A stretch of 64,000 nucleotides of DNA from Flavivirga abyssicola (GTDB lineage: Bacteria; Bacteroidota; Bacteroidia; Flavobacteriales; Flavobacteriaceae). The translations under genes were made by a program, and so were the position numbers. This document shows, one piece after another, positions 52,250-61,908 of the stretch. Positions within the stretch are counted from its first letter, which is position 1, and every line of letters begins with the position of its first letter. The notes under the pieces are model-generated. The model did no database searches. It was not told where the DNA came from and saw nothing but the letters and a program-made list of their open reading frames with translations. The DNA is taken from positions 27,501 to 91,500 of the forward strand of contig NZ_CP141266.1 in NCBI RefSeq assembly GCF_030540775.2. The letters run 5' to 3'.

Positions 52250-53293
52250 TTAGCTATTCACTTCTTCCAAAGCTTTCTTAACTGCTGTTTTCACAAATTG
52301 TCCTTTCATTACTTTTTCTTGAACACCTAGAACATTGTTTTTCATTAATTCATAATCGTCCTGTGTTAAACCTTCTAAGACAGTATTCAAATCCTTTAAG
52401 TTAGCTATACTTATTCCTAAGTTATTATCGACAATAAAGGATGCTATAGCTGCTTGATCCCAAACAATTACCGGAAGTCCACACAAAAGATATAAAGATG
52501 TTTTATGAGGGTTATTATATTTTAAATATTCCCCCAAATCTCCACTACAAGATTCTGTTGAGATACCATCCCATACCAATCCGAAATCAGCTTCAATTTT
52601 ATAAGCTATTTGGTCTGAAGGAAAGGCGCCTTGATAATAAATAACAGATGCTTCTTCACTTACTTTTCGTTTATTAGCATCGAAACCTACACCATATAAC
52701 TTTAAATTGTATTTACTGTGTTCCAAGGTATCAAAATCAAAAATGTATGAGTTTTTACCATGAGCAAAGCCCCCAGCATAGGCAATTCTGTAAGCATCAT
52801 TTTTATTAAGATCTTTATTTTGAAGTGGTTTTTCTTCCGAAACATAGTCAAAAATCCCTAAAACTATAATCGGTATGGTTGTATTCTGTTCTAAAAACCA
52901 TGCTTTCATAGCTTCGTTATGAACAATAATAACATCAGAGCATACAATTTTTGATAATTCCGCTTCAATATCCTTAACTCGCCCTTTTAAACATCTAACA
53001 TCATGGACTATGGTTATGATTTTACAACGTTTTAATTTTGCAAAAAATAATATTAATTTTCTAAACTTATTATTAGGATATTGAGTGCATAAAACAGATT
53101 TAAACGGCAATCTTAATAAAGCCATTGAAATACCAAAAAAATTCTTAATAGTACCTATTCCGGAGCTTGGTATGGATGATTGTTTAAATCCAAGGTTTTT
53201 AAATCCTAATGCTTCTAAGGAAAATTCACAATCGGTTTTTGCTTTTCCCGCAGCATTGAATAACGATTTATAGTTTCTGGAAATGTAATACAT
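52250..53293 (-). CDS. Putative galactofuranosyltransferase (GT-B fold)
   Basis: 347 residues, GT-B architecture. Segments IITIVHDVRCLKGR, SDVIIVHNEAMKAWFLEQ, RIAYAGGFAHGKNSYI, FGLVWDGISTESCSGDLGEYLKYNNPHKTSLYLLCGLPVIVW are like the WbbI-type beta-1,6-galactofuranosyltransferases. The neighbouring glf gene makes UDP-galactofuranose, which supports this. It is divergent from glf, with only 66 bp between start codons, so the two promoters are back to back. Converges on the GT9 gene with a 3-bp gap. Confidence 0.75.
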   Translation of the reverse strand: MYYISRNYKSLFNAAGKAKTDCEFSLEALGFKNLGFKQSSIPSSGIGTIKNFFGISMALLRLPFKSVLCTQYPNNKFRKLILFFAKLKRCKIITIVHDVRCLKGRVKDIEAELSKIVCSDVIIVHNEAMKAWFLEQNTTIPIIVLGIFDYVSEEKPLQNKDLNKNDAYRIAYAGGFAHGKNSYIFDFDTLEHSKYNLKLYGVGFDANKRKVSEEASVIYYQGAFPSDQIAYKIEADFGLVWDGISTESCSGDLGEYLKYNNPHKTSLYLLCGLPVIVWDQAAIASFIVDNNLGISIANLKDLNTVLEGLTQDDYELMKNNVLGVQEKVMKGQFVKTAVKKALEEVNS

Positions 53294-53359
53294 TATATTG
53301 AAAAGTTTTTTTGTAGATAATTATATCCTAGTTTTGCTAAAAATTATAAAAGTATACAA

Positions 53360-54457
53360 ATGTATGATTATTTAATTGTTGGTGCAGGATTATTTGGATG
53401 TGTATTTGCCCATGAAGCAACTAAAAAAGGGAAAAAATGTTTAGTCATAGACAAAAGAAATCATGTAGGTGGTAATGTATACTGTGAAAATGTTGATGGT
53501 ATTAATGTACACAAATATGGCGCACATATTTTTCACACCAATGATAAAGATATTTGGGACTATGTAAATCAATTTGCCGAGTTTAATAACTATGTAAACT
53601 CGCCTGTTTCTATATCCAAGGGTAAACTTTATAATTTACCTTTTAATATGAATACTTTTTATCAGTTATGGGGAACGAAAACACCAGAAGAAGCCAAAAC
53701 AATTATAGAAAGTCAAATTAAGGAGTTTGGCTATAAAAATCCTAAAAATTTAGAAGAACAGGCACTATCTTTAATTGGCAAAGATGTTTATGAAACGCTT
53801 ATAAAAGAATATACCGAAAAGCAATGGGGCAAAAAAGCCACCGATCTACCTGCCTTTATCATTAAACGCTTACCCGTACGTTATACATTTAATAATAATT
53901 ATTTTAATGATGCTTATCAAGGTATTCCTATTGGCGGGTACAACAAAATAATTGATGGTTTATTAGAAGGGATCGATATAAAAACCAATGTCGACTTTTT
54001 TAAAGATAAAGATGCACTGAGTAATCTAGCTAAAAAAATAGTGTTTACTGGAAAAATAGATGAATTCTATAATTATAAGCATGGGAGCTTAGAATATCGC
54101 TCTTTACGATTTGAAAACACAAAGTTAAATACAGAAAACTTTCAAGGCAATGCTGTTATAAACTACAATGATTCTAATGTTCCTTATACTCGAATTATAG
54201 AACACAAACATTTTGAGTTTGGTAAACAAAAACACACGGTGGTTACCAAAGAATTCCCAGAGCAATGGACAACAGAGAAAGAAGCCTATTATCCTATTAA
54301 TAATGATGAGAATCAAAAAAAATATCAAGCTTATAAAACGCTTTCATTACAAGAGTCTCATGTTATATTTGGGGGAAGGCTTGCTGAATATAAATATTAT
54401 GATATGCACCAAATAATAGCTTCTGCCCTTCAAAAAGCAAAAAAAGAGCTTAATTAA
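53360..54457 (+). CDS. glf: UDP-galactopyranose mutase
   Basis: Converts UDP-galactopyranose to UDP-galactofuranose, a precursor of surface glycans. 365 residues. FAD-binding N-terminus (DYLIVGAGLFGCVFAHEATKKGKKCLVIDKRNHVGGNVYCENVDGINVHKYGAHIFHT), IKEYTEKQWGKKATDLPAFIIKRLPVRYTFNNNYFND and GRLAEYKYYDMHQII, which contain the active-site Arg and the mobile loop region. Identification secure. Followed at 32 bp by a GT2 gene. Confidence 0.97.
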   Translation: MYDYLIVGAGLFGCVFAHEATKKGKKCLVIDKRNHVGGNVYCENVDGINVHKYGAHIFHTNDKDIWDYVNQFAEFNNYVNSPVSISKGKLYNLPFNMNTFYQLWGTKTPEEAKTIIESQIKEFGYKNPKNLEEQALSLIGKDVYETLIKEYTEKQWGKKATDLPAFIIKRLPVRYTFNNNYFNDAYQGIPIGGYNKIIDGLLEGIDIKTNVDFFKDKDALSNLAKKIVFTGKIDEFYNYKHGSLEYRSLRFENTKLNTENFQGNAVINYNDSNVPYTRIIEHKHFEFGKQKHTVVTKEFPEQWTTEKEAYYPINNDENQKKYQAYKTLSLQESHVIFGGRLAEYKYYDMHQIIASALQKAKKELN

Positions 54458-54489
54458 CCTATTTTTACAACTATATTTTAGAGTATCAA

Positions 54490-55254
54490 ATGATTAAAAT
54501 TTCTGGAGTAATAATTACTTTTAATGAAGAAGAGCATTTAGAAAAATGCTTGAAATCCTTAGTTGACGTTGTAGATGAAATTGTTGTTGTAGACTCCTTT
54601 TCAACAGATAAAACCCCAGAAATATGTGCTGCTTATAATGTTCGGTTTATTCAAAATAAATTTGAAGGTTATATTGAACAAAAAAATTACGCGCTTTCTC
54701 ATGCAAAGTATGATTATATTTTATCTCTAGATGGCGATGAAGCATTATCTGACACACTCAAAAAATCCATTTTAGAAGTAAAAGAACATTGGAGTTTTGA
54801 TGGTTATTATTGTAATCGATTAAATAATTACTGCGGCCAATGGATTAAACATTCTGATTGGTATCCAGATAAAAAGCTAAGATTATTTAAAAAAGGCAAT
54901 GGTGAGTGGAAAGGTATAAACCCCCATGATAGATATACATTAAAAAAAGGTTTAAAAGCAGGAAAACTTAAAGGGGACTTATTGCATTGGATATACCGAG
55001 ATTATAAAGAACACAATTTAAAGGTTGAAAACTTTTCAAGTATTGCAGCCCAAGCCTATTTTGATTTAGGAAAAAAATCGTCTCTCTGGAAAATACTATT
55101 CAATCCCACTTGGGCCTTTTTTAAAGCTTATTTTTTAAGATTAGGCTTTTTAGATGGCTTAAATGGCTTTGTGATATGTGTACAAACTTTTAATGTTACT
55201 TTTTTAAAGTATATAAAGTTGAGAGAATTACATAAAAATGCGTCATCAGATTAA
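54490..55254 (+). CDS. GT2-family glycosyltransferase (WaaE/KdtX-like)
   Basis: 254 residues, GT-A fold: ISGVIITFNEEEHLEKCLKSL, VVDSFSTDKTPEICAAYNVRF, the metal-binding DxD-type LSLDGDEALS, and the C-terminal KLRLFKKGNGEWKGINPHDRYTL with a helical amphipathic tail. This arrangement is that of LPS core beta-1,4-glucosyltransferases WaaE/KdtX. Donor and acceptor are not certain. Part of the surface glycan group with glf. Confidence 0.9.
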   Translation: MIKISGVIITFNEEEHLEKCLKSLVDVVDEIVVVDSFSTDKTPEICAAYNVRFIQNKFEGYIEQKNYALSHAKYDYILSLDGDEALSDTLKKSILEVKEHWSFDGYYCNRLNNYCGQWIKHSDWYPDKKLRLFKKGNGEWKGINPHDRYTLKKGLKAGKLKGDLLHWIYRDYKEHNLKVENFSSIAAQAYFDLGKKSSLWKILFNPTWAFFKAYFLRLGFLDGLNGFVICVQTFNVTFLKYIKLRELHKNASSD

Positions 55255-55331
55255 CCACACTAATCAAGCTTTTTTATTAGAATTCTAAAAGTCATAGTGA
55301 TTATTATACTTCTCTGTAAGATTAAAATAAT

Positions 55332-55486
55332 GTGAGTTTTGTTTAAGAGTTCAAGATGTTATTTCGAGTGTCCCGAACTTGCTTCGGGATGTATCGAGAA
55401 GCTTTTTTTGTCGAAAATTTATTTGTTTTCGATACGATTTTTTGCAAAAATCGAAGTGACATCTTGAACTCTTAAACAAAACTCAC
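55332..55486. repeat. Palindromic intergenic element C
   Basis: 155 bp with perfect 28-bp terminal inverted repeats (55332-55359 and 55459-55486). Inside are the small palindrome tcccgaa-N5-ttcggga (55371-55389, as at 2877-2895) and a gtatcga / tcgatac pair. It occupies the gap between the GT2 gene and the beta-helix gene; no ORF or transposase relic is seen. Confidence 0.8.
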
Positions 55487-55621
55487 GTTAAAAAATCGAG
55501 GCCAGTTTAATTGGGAACTAAATTTCGTTACTAGATCATCTAACTTTATGAAGAAGTCTATAATTTTCTACTTAAAGTAATTAATCTAACGGTGAGAGTC
55601 ATTTTCTTTTATCAAAAAAAT

Positions 55622-55652
55622 AACCGCAATCTATTAGCATTTAGATTGCGGT
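55622..55652 (-). terminator. Terminator of the beta-helix gene
   Basis: 10-bp stem accgcaatct / agattgcggt with loop of ten, followed on the minus strand by TTATTTTTTTG, 45 bp beyond the stop. Confidence 0.8.
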
Positions 55653-55697
55653 CATTAAGTTACTACTTCATTTAATTTTTCAATTTCATGATTCTTT

Positions 55698-57923
55698 TTA
55701 TTTAATCAAAACTTTTTTAGTAGTCTGTTTTCCTTCATTGCTAAGGGTCATCAAATAGAATCCAGCAGGCTGATTTGATACGTCAAGTTCTGCAGTATTA
55801 TCTTGCCCTAGGGGTATTGTATTGTTAAAAACTTCTTGCCCAGTTATGTTTTTTAAAGACACTGAGACTTCATCAGATTTAACATCTCCCATTTTTATAA
55901 ATAATTTACCCGTAGTTGGATTTGGAAAAACCTTCATGGTTTCTAAAAGCTCATCTTCTTCTACACTTAAGGTGCTTTTAGATACTTTATTAATACAATT
56001 GGCTCTATAAGTAAAGATACCTTGTTTAATAGCACAATTAGGTTTCCAGCTTGCACCCGCTCTCCAGTTTTCTCCTCCTCTTTCATACGCTCCTACGTCT
56101 GGTTTTGAATTTTCAGTAATACCATTAATTACTACTCCTTTATTCAACAATGGAGATCCTACTTTAGGAAAGTATTTTTTCTGAGAAAAGTTTTCAATTG
56201 CATTACTAACACTTGCTTTAACATTGTTTTTTCTTGTTACAGGCTGACCATCAAAAAAGTTGCCTACACTCACATAGTTATTAAAAACTTTTACCTTACT
56301 ATTATTTTTAATTGGTCTTCCTGACCATGTATAAAATCCTAGACGCGTATTTATAAGACTATTATTAAAGATATCAATAAATTTACCTCCATTAATTTGA
56401 ATCCCTGAATTATTTGTGTTCCAAATAAGGTTATGATGCAATCTTACTTTTAAAGACTCATTAAAACCTCCTGCCTCATTATCATAATATATTCCTGATG
56501 AAAACTTACCCGGTGCATCATGAATCCAGTTATGATGTATAGTATTAGTACCATTATTTGAGGATTCACAGCAATCGTATATAATACCAGCATCTTTCGT
56601 GGTTAAACAACCTTTGTACATATCATTATATGCAATTTCATTAGATTGGTTACCATCTCCCTGAATAAGTGCGCGCCCTCCAAAATACATTGAATTTCTA
56701 AGTACTTTCTTTTGTTTAGCAACAGTACTAAGTATAAGCCCAGCACTATAAGTTCTTATCCAACCAACATTATGCATATGATTATTAACAAATTTACCAC
56801 CTGTTCCGTATAAACGTACAGCTGTACCAGTAGCATAACCTATTTCACATTTTTCAATATCCATATTATTTGCTCTAGCATCAACTGCAAACCCTTCTAC
56901 ATAACCTCCAGATCTTTCTGGTGCACCAAAGCCCATAAGGTAATTCCCCATAATAACTCTACAATTGAACATTTTACTATTATGAGAGCCATCAAAAATA
57001 GCTGCACCTCCAAATATAGTAATACCTTGTAATTTGATGTTTTGTTTATTGCTAGCATCAAATAAGGTGGTTCTCTTTCTTACTTCTACCGTAGTATTAT
57101 TCGGGTCTTGACCTCCTGGTGCTCTAAAGTAAAGGATTTTTCTTCCTTTTTCATAAAAAAACTCGCGATCTGCGTCAAGAAAAAATAAACTATTCATTAA
57201 CACTACATGTCCATCTCCTCTATCTGGAGTATGATTAAAATCCTCAAAACCAGCAGGCTTCCTTAAATTTAAAGTATTACCAGATCTTGATGCGATTGGT
57301 GACCTCCAAGTAATCCATCCTGGATTTCCGTAATACATTACAATAGCATCTTTTTTTAATGCTTCGTTAGAAATATTAGGCATTCCAGAAACTGTAACTG
57401 ATGATTTAGTCCCTTTATTGATTTTCTTCATTTGAAGATCAAAGAGATTATTATTCGTTTTATTTGGCCATCGGGCTAACCAGCACAATTGTTTGTTAAC
57501 TAACAATAAATTATGATCTGCCGCAAGTGGTAAATTGTAATTTTCAATTTTAAAAAACGTTTTATTGTGCCTCTTCCACTTTTTAGGAGCAACATCAAAA
57601 GCACTTATCTCAACATAGTCATTTTTGAAATTTTTAAATGTGATATAATTTCCTGACCGTCCACCTTTTTTCACCTTTACCTGCTCTCTATAAACTCCTT
57701 TGTGAATAATTATTACATCACCTGGGTTTGCTACATCAGCAGCTTTTTGAATAGTCACGAAAGGTTTTGCTTTGGTACCCGGATTGCTATTCTTTCCGTT
57801 TTTAGCGACATGGATCTCTTTAGCATTTGCCTGAACGCTAAAAAGTAAAGAAAAGAAGCATACTGATATCCACAGAAGCCCCCTTTTTTTAATTAAGTTT
57901 TTCATTTTTTTTGTGTGTTTCAT
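55698..57923 (-). CDS. Secreted right-handed beta-helix protein with T9SS sorting domain
   Basis: 741 residues (start 57923; an ATG 18 bp further in is equally possible). Signal peptide ends ANA. The N-terminal EIHVAKNGKNSNPGTKAKPFVTIQKAADVANPGDVIIIHKGVYREQV is the DUF1565-type cap of parallel beta-helix proteins; the centre (about 300-560) carries regular coils rich in Asn ladders (NNHMHNVGWIRTYSAG, HHNWIHDAPGKFSSGIYYDNEAGG, NTNNSGIQINGGKFIDIFNNSL). The C-terminus (VFPNPTTGKLFIKMGD ... GFYLMTLSNEGKQTTKKVLIK) is a type A T9SS sorting domain. Folds like this are polysaccharide lyases or epimerases, but no catalytic motif is identified. Confidence 0.85.
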   Translation of the reverse strand: MKHTKKMKNLIKKRGLLWISVCFFSLLFSVQANAKEIHVAKNGKNSNPGTKAKPFVTIQKAADVANPGDVIIIHKGVYREQVKVKKGGRSGNYITFKNFKNDYVEISAFDVAPKKWKRHNKTFFKIENYNLPLAADHNLLLVNKQLCWLARWPNKTNNNLFDLQMKKINKGTKSSVTVSGMPNISNEALKKDAIVMYYGNPGWITWRSPIASRSGNTLNLRKPAGFEDFNHTPDRGDGHVVLMNSLFFLDADREFFYEKGRKILYFRAPGGQDPNNTTVEVRKRTTLFDASNKQNIKLQGITIFGGAAIFDGSHNSKMFNCRVIMGNYLMGFGAPERSGGYVEGFAVDARANNMDIEKCEIGYATGTAVRLYGTGGKFVNNHMHNVGWIRTYSAGLILSTVAKQKKVLRNSMYFGGRALIQGDGNQSNEIAYNDMYKGCLTTKDAGIIYDCCESSNNGTNTIHHNWIHDAPGKFSSGIYYDNEAGGFNESLKVRLHHNLIWNTNNSGIQINGGKFIDIFNNSLINTRLGFYTWSGRPIKNNSKVKVFNNYVSVGNFFDGQPVTRKNNVKASVSNAIENFSQKKYFPKVGSPLLNKGVVINGITENSKPDVGAYERGGENWRAGASWKPNCAIKQGIFTYRANCINKVSKSTLSVEEDELLETMKVFPNPTTGKLFIKMGDVKSDEVSVSLKNITGQEVFNNTIPLGQDNTAELDVSNQPAGFYLMTLSNEGKQTTKKVLIK

Positions 57924-58627
57924 CTTTTTCTTTTTTAAGATTAAATATTTTGTTTTATTTAAAAAACAACTTTATTCAATTAGTCAATTTGGGGTGTATT
58001 CATGATATACACAGTATGTTCTATACATTTTATCTTTGATATAAACTTTATTGACAGACCATATAATCTCTAATAGGTTATAATAGTTTATATATCACTA
58101 TAAATACGATACCAGTTTTGAACTAAATCAATCAAAGAGCTTTTTAAAGAGCTTCAATTTTACTCTCATGCACTAACAACAAGTGAATTTACTTTTACCC
58201 TATTTTTTATTAAAAATTAGGATTAATTTACAAATAGAGGTTAGGAATTAACTTTTTATCAGACTTTAGCCTTTTATTATAAAGATCAGATTATAAAGGG
58301 TTTAAATAAAGTATGTTCTGAATGATAATTTATTTATATCAAGAAGTAGATCCTAAATATAAAGTTGGGCATAAACGCCAAAGACTTAAAATCTGTGCTT
58401 GGTATTTTCTGAAATAAACTATTTATAATTTCTAAAAAAACAACCTAATTGTCATCATCTGATATTATCACGTAAGAAAATCACTAAATTATTTTTAACT
58501 CATTGATTTTTAGAATAAGTTAATTACTACAATTAAAGTAAATCCTTCATTAATTTCTTACTTTCAATAAAAACATAAGTAACTCATTTATAATACATAA
58601 CAAACTATAAACAAAAAACAATATGTA
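57924..58627. other. Long intergenic region before the 58731 gene
   Basis: About 700 bp, very AT-rich, no open frame of note, no repeat or RNA structure recognised. The element 58628-58676 follows at its end. Confidence 0.5.
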
Positions 58628-58676
58628 TTTAATCGGTTTTTTATGCATTTCATGGAGTTGGAAGCATATATATTTT
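58628..58676 (+). promoter_or_regulatory. Promoter-like element shared with 61909
   Basis: Contains AATCGRTTTTTTWTGC, ATTTCATGGAGTT and AGCATATAYATTT segments in the same order as 61909-61953. A TATATTTT (-7-like) box ends it, 54 bp before the ATG at 58731. The second copy has an exact TACATTTG box. Confidence 0.6.
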
Positions 58677-58730
58677 ATATTAGCATGCAAGATTTTAACC
58701 ACCCAATTTCTCTCAAAAAATCAATGATTT

Positions 58731-61700
58731 ATGAAAAAAAATCTACTTTGCCTACTAATCTGTTTAATTGTATTTTATACACAGGCTCAAACACCAGGTG
58801 TTTCAATTTTTTATGAACAAAGCCCTGGAGATACTAGAGGGTATATAGAATATATTCCAGGTAATTTACCTATAATTATATCTGCGCCACATGGAGGCGT
58901 AAAACAATCTGGAAGTACCATAGGTGGCGTTTTTTATCCAGACAACGACTCTTCCCTACCTGATAGGAGTTGTGGAACTAATGAAAGAGATGATAATACT
59001 GAAATTTTGGTTAGAGAAATTCAAGAAGAAATTTTTAACTTAACAGGGTGTTATGCTCATGTTATTATCAATAATTTACATCGAACAAAACTAGATCCAA
59101 ATCGAGCAATAGGTGAAGCGACTTGTGGTGACTCTGACGCCATAGATCATTGGAATGCCTGGCACAGTTTTATTGACCAGGCTAGTACAGCTGTCGAAGC
59201 CAATTGGGGGAAAGGTCTTTATATAGATTTACACGGACAAAGCCATTCTATAGCAAGAGTCGAATTAGGCTATAACATCTCTTCTTCTCAATTAAATAGC
59301 TCAGATTTAAATGGAGCATCTATTATTAATAATTCTACAATAAAAAACCTTGTTTCTAACAATTTAGGTGCATTAAATCATGAGCAATTAGTAAGAGGTA
59401 GCGAAAGTTTGGGTGCTAAATTAAAAGCTACGACTGCTACATTTTACAATAATAATGTAAACCCAGGTTGTGGAGTAACATCAGGATATAGAACCATTCC
59501 TAGTAATTTTGATAGTGGTGCATCTAATAGTTGTGATGATACAAGACCCTTTAGCAATGCTTATTTCGCTGGCGATTATTACAATAATTTAAGACATGGT
59601 TCAGGACCAACAGCTAGTGACGGAACTGGTGGTGGTGGGCACATAGACGGTATAATGAGTGAAGTAAATAGACGTGTTAGGGATTTAGGCACTTATAAAG
59701 GCAACTTTTTTGACTCAAGACCACAAACCTTAGTTCCTTTTGCTAAAGATTATGCTTCTGTAATACTTGATTATATTGATACACATTATAATGATTTTGC
59801 AAAGTTTAACTATAGTGCAAATAGTTATGCTACTACAGATAGTGATCCAACTCCAAATATTACCGGAGTTTCTAGGGGAAGTTTTTCCAGCACTTTAGGT
59901 TTAATAATAAATAGTTCTTCAGGAGTCATTGATGTTTCTGCTTCAACAGTTGGAAATTATGTTGTAACCTACACTGTTGGTACTTGTGGCTATTATAAAG
60001 AAACTCAAAATATTGAAATTACAGGTTTTACCCCAATTGCATCGTGCCAAAATATTAATGCTTTATTAGATGGAGCTGGTAATGTTACGATTACGGCTGC
60101 CGATATCAATGATGGTAGTAGTATTGGTAATTTGTCTATAAATATAGATCGTTTTACTTGTGCTAATCTTGGTGCAAATAATGTAACATTAACTGCTACA
60201 GATCCTGGGAATTCTGGAAATACAAATTCTTGTGTTGCTATAGTAACTGTTACCCAACCTAACAAGCCTGCGGATGTTGTTACCAATGAAACCATCTGTT
60301 CGGGTGAGACTTTTACGTGGTTTGGTAACGACTATACGACCAATCAAACAGGGACGATCATTGTCAATGATGGATGTACGGCCAATCAGGTATTGAACCT
60401 GACGGTCACTCCGAAACCTTCGGATGTTGTTACCAACGAAACCATCTGTTCGGGAGAGACTTTCACGTGGTTCGGTAACGATTATACGACCAATCAAACG
60501 GGGACGACCATTGTCAACGATGGATGTACGGCCAACCAGGTATTGAACCTGACGGTTACTCCGAAGCCTGCGGATGTTGTTACCAACGAAACCATCTGTT
60601 CGGGTGAGACCTTTACATGGTTCGGTAACGACTATACGACCAATCAAACAGGAACGACCATTGTCAACGATGGATGTACGGCCAACCAGGTATTGAACCT
60701 GACGGTCACTCCAAAGCCCGCGGATGTTGTTACCAACGAAACCATCTGTTCGGGTGAGACTTTTACGTGGTTCGGTAACGATTATACGACCAATCAAACG
60801 GGAACGACCATTGTCAACGATGGATGTACGGCCAACCAGGTATTGAACCTGACGGTCACTCCGAAGCCCGCGGATGTTGTTACCAACGAAACCATCTGCT
60901 CGGGTGAGACCTTTACATGGTTCGGTAACGATTATACGACCAATCAAACGGGGACAACCATTGTCAACGATGGGTGTACGGCCAACCAGGTATTGAACCT
61001 GATGGTCACTCCAAAGCCTTCGGATGTTGTTACCAACGAAACTATCTGCTCGGGTGAGACCTTTACATGGTTCGGTAACGATTATACGACCAATCAAACG
61101 GGGACGACCATTGTCAATGACGGATGTACGGCAAATCAGGTATTGAACCTGACGGTCACTCCAAAGCCTGCGGATATTGTTACCAATGAAACCATCTGTT
61201 CGGGAGAGACCTTTACGTGGTTCGGTAACGATTATACGACCAATCAAACGGGGACGACCATCGTCAATGACGGATGTACTGCCAATCAGGTATTGAACTT
61301 GACGGTAGAGACAGGTCTACTATATTATATAGATAACGATTTAGATGGTTATGGTTCTACAACGAGTATCATGTTATGTAGCCCTACTGCACCATCTGGA
61401 TACTCTACAAATAGTAACGATTGTAATGATGGTGCTCCTAACATTAACCCAGATGCAACTGAAATACTTAATAACGCCATTGATGAAGATTGTGATGGTA
61501 TTGCTCAAACCACTTTGGAAATAGACGATATAGATTTGGACAATGTGACAATATCCCCAAACCCTTTTTACAATTTTATTAATATTGGACTGCCTTCAAA
61601 TTTGGATAATAATAATGAATTTAATATCGAAATATTTGATCTAAACGGAAGGAGTATATTCAATAAAATTCTTTTGAGTAACAATGGAATTATTAAAGTT

Positions 61701-61796
61701 TCAAAGTTGGACAATTTAGAACAAGCTGTTTATCTGATAAAAATCATTAATAAAGAAACAGGAATAAGTATTCTTAAAAGGTTAATTCGATTTTAA
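58731..61796 (+). CDS. Secreted N-formylglutamate amidohydrolase-like protein with sevenfold repeats and T9SS domain
   Basis: 1021 residues. Signal peptide (ends TQAQ); an N-formylglutamate amidohydrolase-superfamily domain (about 25-355) with APHGG (52-56), NNLHRTKLDPNRAIG (about 116-130) and IDLHGQSHS (about 165), which look like the metal-binding residues of this zinc hydrolase fold; an Ig-like/HYR domain; seven near-identical 50-residue repeats (about 514-858, DVVTNETICSGETFTWFGND...); a MopE-like Asp-rich repeat (YYIDNDLDGYGS ... NDCNDGAPNINPDATEI, NNAIDEDCDG); and a C-terminal type IX sorting domain (VTISPNPFYNFINIGLPS ...). An exported peptidase or amidohydrolase displayed on a repeat stalk is inferred. 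Confidence 0.85.
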   Translation: MKKNLLCLLICLIVFYTQAQTPGVSIFYEQSPGDTRGYIEYIPGNLPIIISAPHGGVKQSGSTIGGVFYPDNDSSLPDRSCGTNERDDNTEILVREIQEEIFNLTGCYAHVIINNLHRTKLDPNRAIGEATCGDSDAIDHWNAWHSFIDQASTAVEANWGKGLYIDLHGQSHSIARVELGYNISSSQLNSSDLNGASIINNSTIKNLVSNNLGALNHEQLVRGSESLGAKLKATTATFYNNNVNPGCGVTSGYRTIPSNFDSGASNSCDDTRPFSNAYFAGDYYNNLRHGSGPTASDGTGGGGHIDGIMSEVNRRVRDLGTYKGNFFDSRPQTLVPFAKDYASVILDYIDTHYNDFAKFNYSANSYATTDSDPTPNITGVSRGSFSSTLGLIINSSSGVIDVSASTVGNYVVTYTVGTCGYYKETQNIEITGFTPIASCQNINALLDGAGNVTITAADINDGSSIGNLSINIDRFTCANLGANNVTLTATDPGNSGNTNSCVAIVTVTQPNKPADVVTNETICSGETFTWFGNDYTTNQTGTIIVNDGCTANQVLNLTVTPKPSDVVTNETICSGETFTWFGNDYTTNQTGTTIVNDGCTANQVLNLTVTPKPADVVTNETICSGETFTWFGNDYTTNQTGTTIVNDGCTANQVLNLTVTPKPADVVTNETICSGETFTWFGNDYTTNQTGTTIVNDGCTANQVLNLTVTPKPADVVTNETICSGETFTWFGNDYTTNQTGTTIVNDGCTANQVLNLMVTPKPSDVVTNETICSGETFTWFGNDYTTNQTGTTIVNDGCTANQVLNLTVTPKPADIVTNETICSGETFTWFGNDYTTNQTGTTIVNDGCTANQVLNLTVETGLLYYIDNDLDGYGSTTSIMLCSPTAPSGYSTNSNDCNDGAPNINPDATEILNNAIDEDCDGIAQTTLEIDDIDLDNVTISPNPFYNFINIGLPSNLDNNNEFNIEIFDLNGRSIFNKILLSNNGIIKVSKLDNLEQAVYLIKIINKETGISILKRLIRF
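60271..61304 (+). repeat. Seven tandem 150-bp repeats within the 58731 gene
   Basis: Units start at 60271, 60421, 60571, 60721, 60871, 61021 and 61171, each exactly 150 bp (50 codons) and differing by only a few bases. A hand count of the unit 60721-60870 gives 75 of 150 G+C, against 22 of 60 in the flanking stretch 61501-61560. The repeat codes for CSGETFTWFGNDYTTNQTG-type Ig-like/SprB-like segments. High identity implies recent expansion, probably with slippage or gene conversion. Confidence 0.97.
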
Positions 61797-61836
61797 CCTA
61801 TAAACTTACACTTACAAGCACTAAATATACACCTAC

Positions 61837-61870
61837 AAAAAGATAGATTTGTTGAAAAATCTGTCTTTTT
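61837..61870 (+). terminator. Terminator of the 58731 gene
   Basis: 14-bp stem aaaaagatagattt / aaatctgtcttttt with one G-T pair and a short loop, ending in T5, 41 bp past the stop. Confidence 0.85.
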
Positions 61871-61908
61871 AATTTGTTGAAAATCAATAAATTACATCAA
61901 AAATACAC

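Noticed and set aside
57924-58627. Hidden gene, RNA or pseudogene in the 700-bp gap
   Set aside because: Frames are short and without recognisable protein, and no stable conserved structure was found by eye.
60189-61247. 352-codon open frame on the minus strand across the repeats
   Set aside because: Its length comes only from the sevenfold repetition of one stop-free 150-bp unit. No start context, no family and no neighbour supports it; the plus-strand frame codes a clear secreted protein.
60271-61304. CRISPR array
   Set aside because: The repeats are contiguous 150-bp in-frame coding units without spacers.
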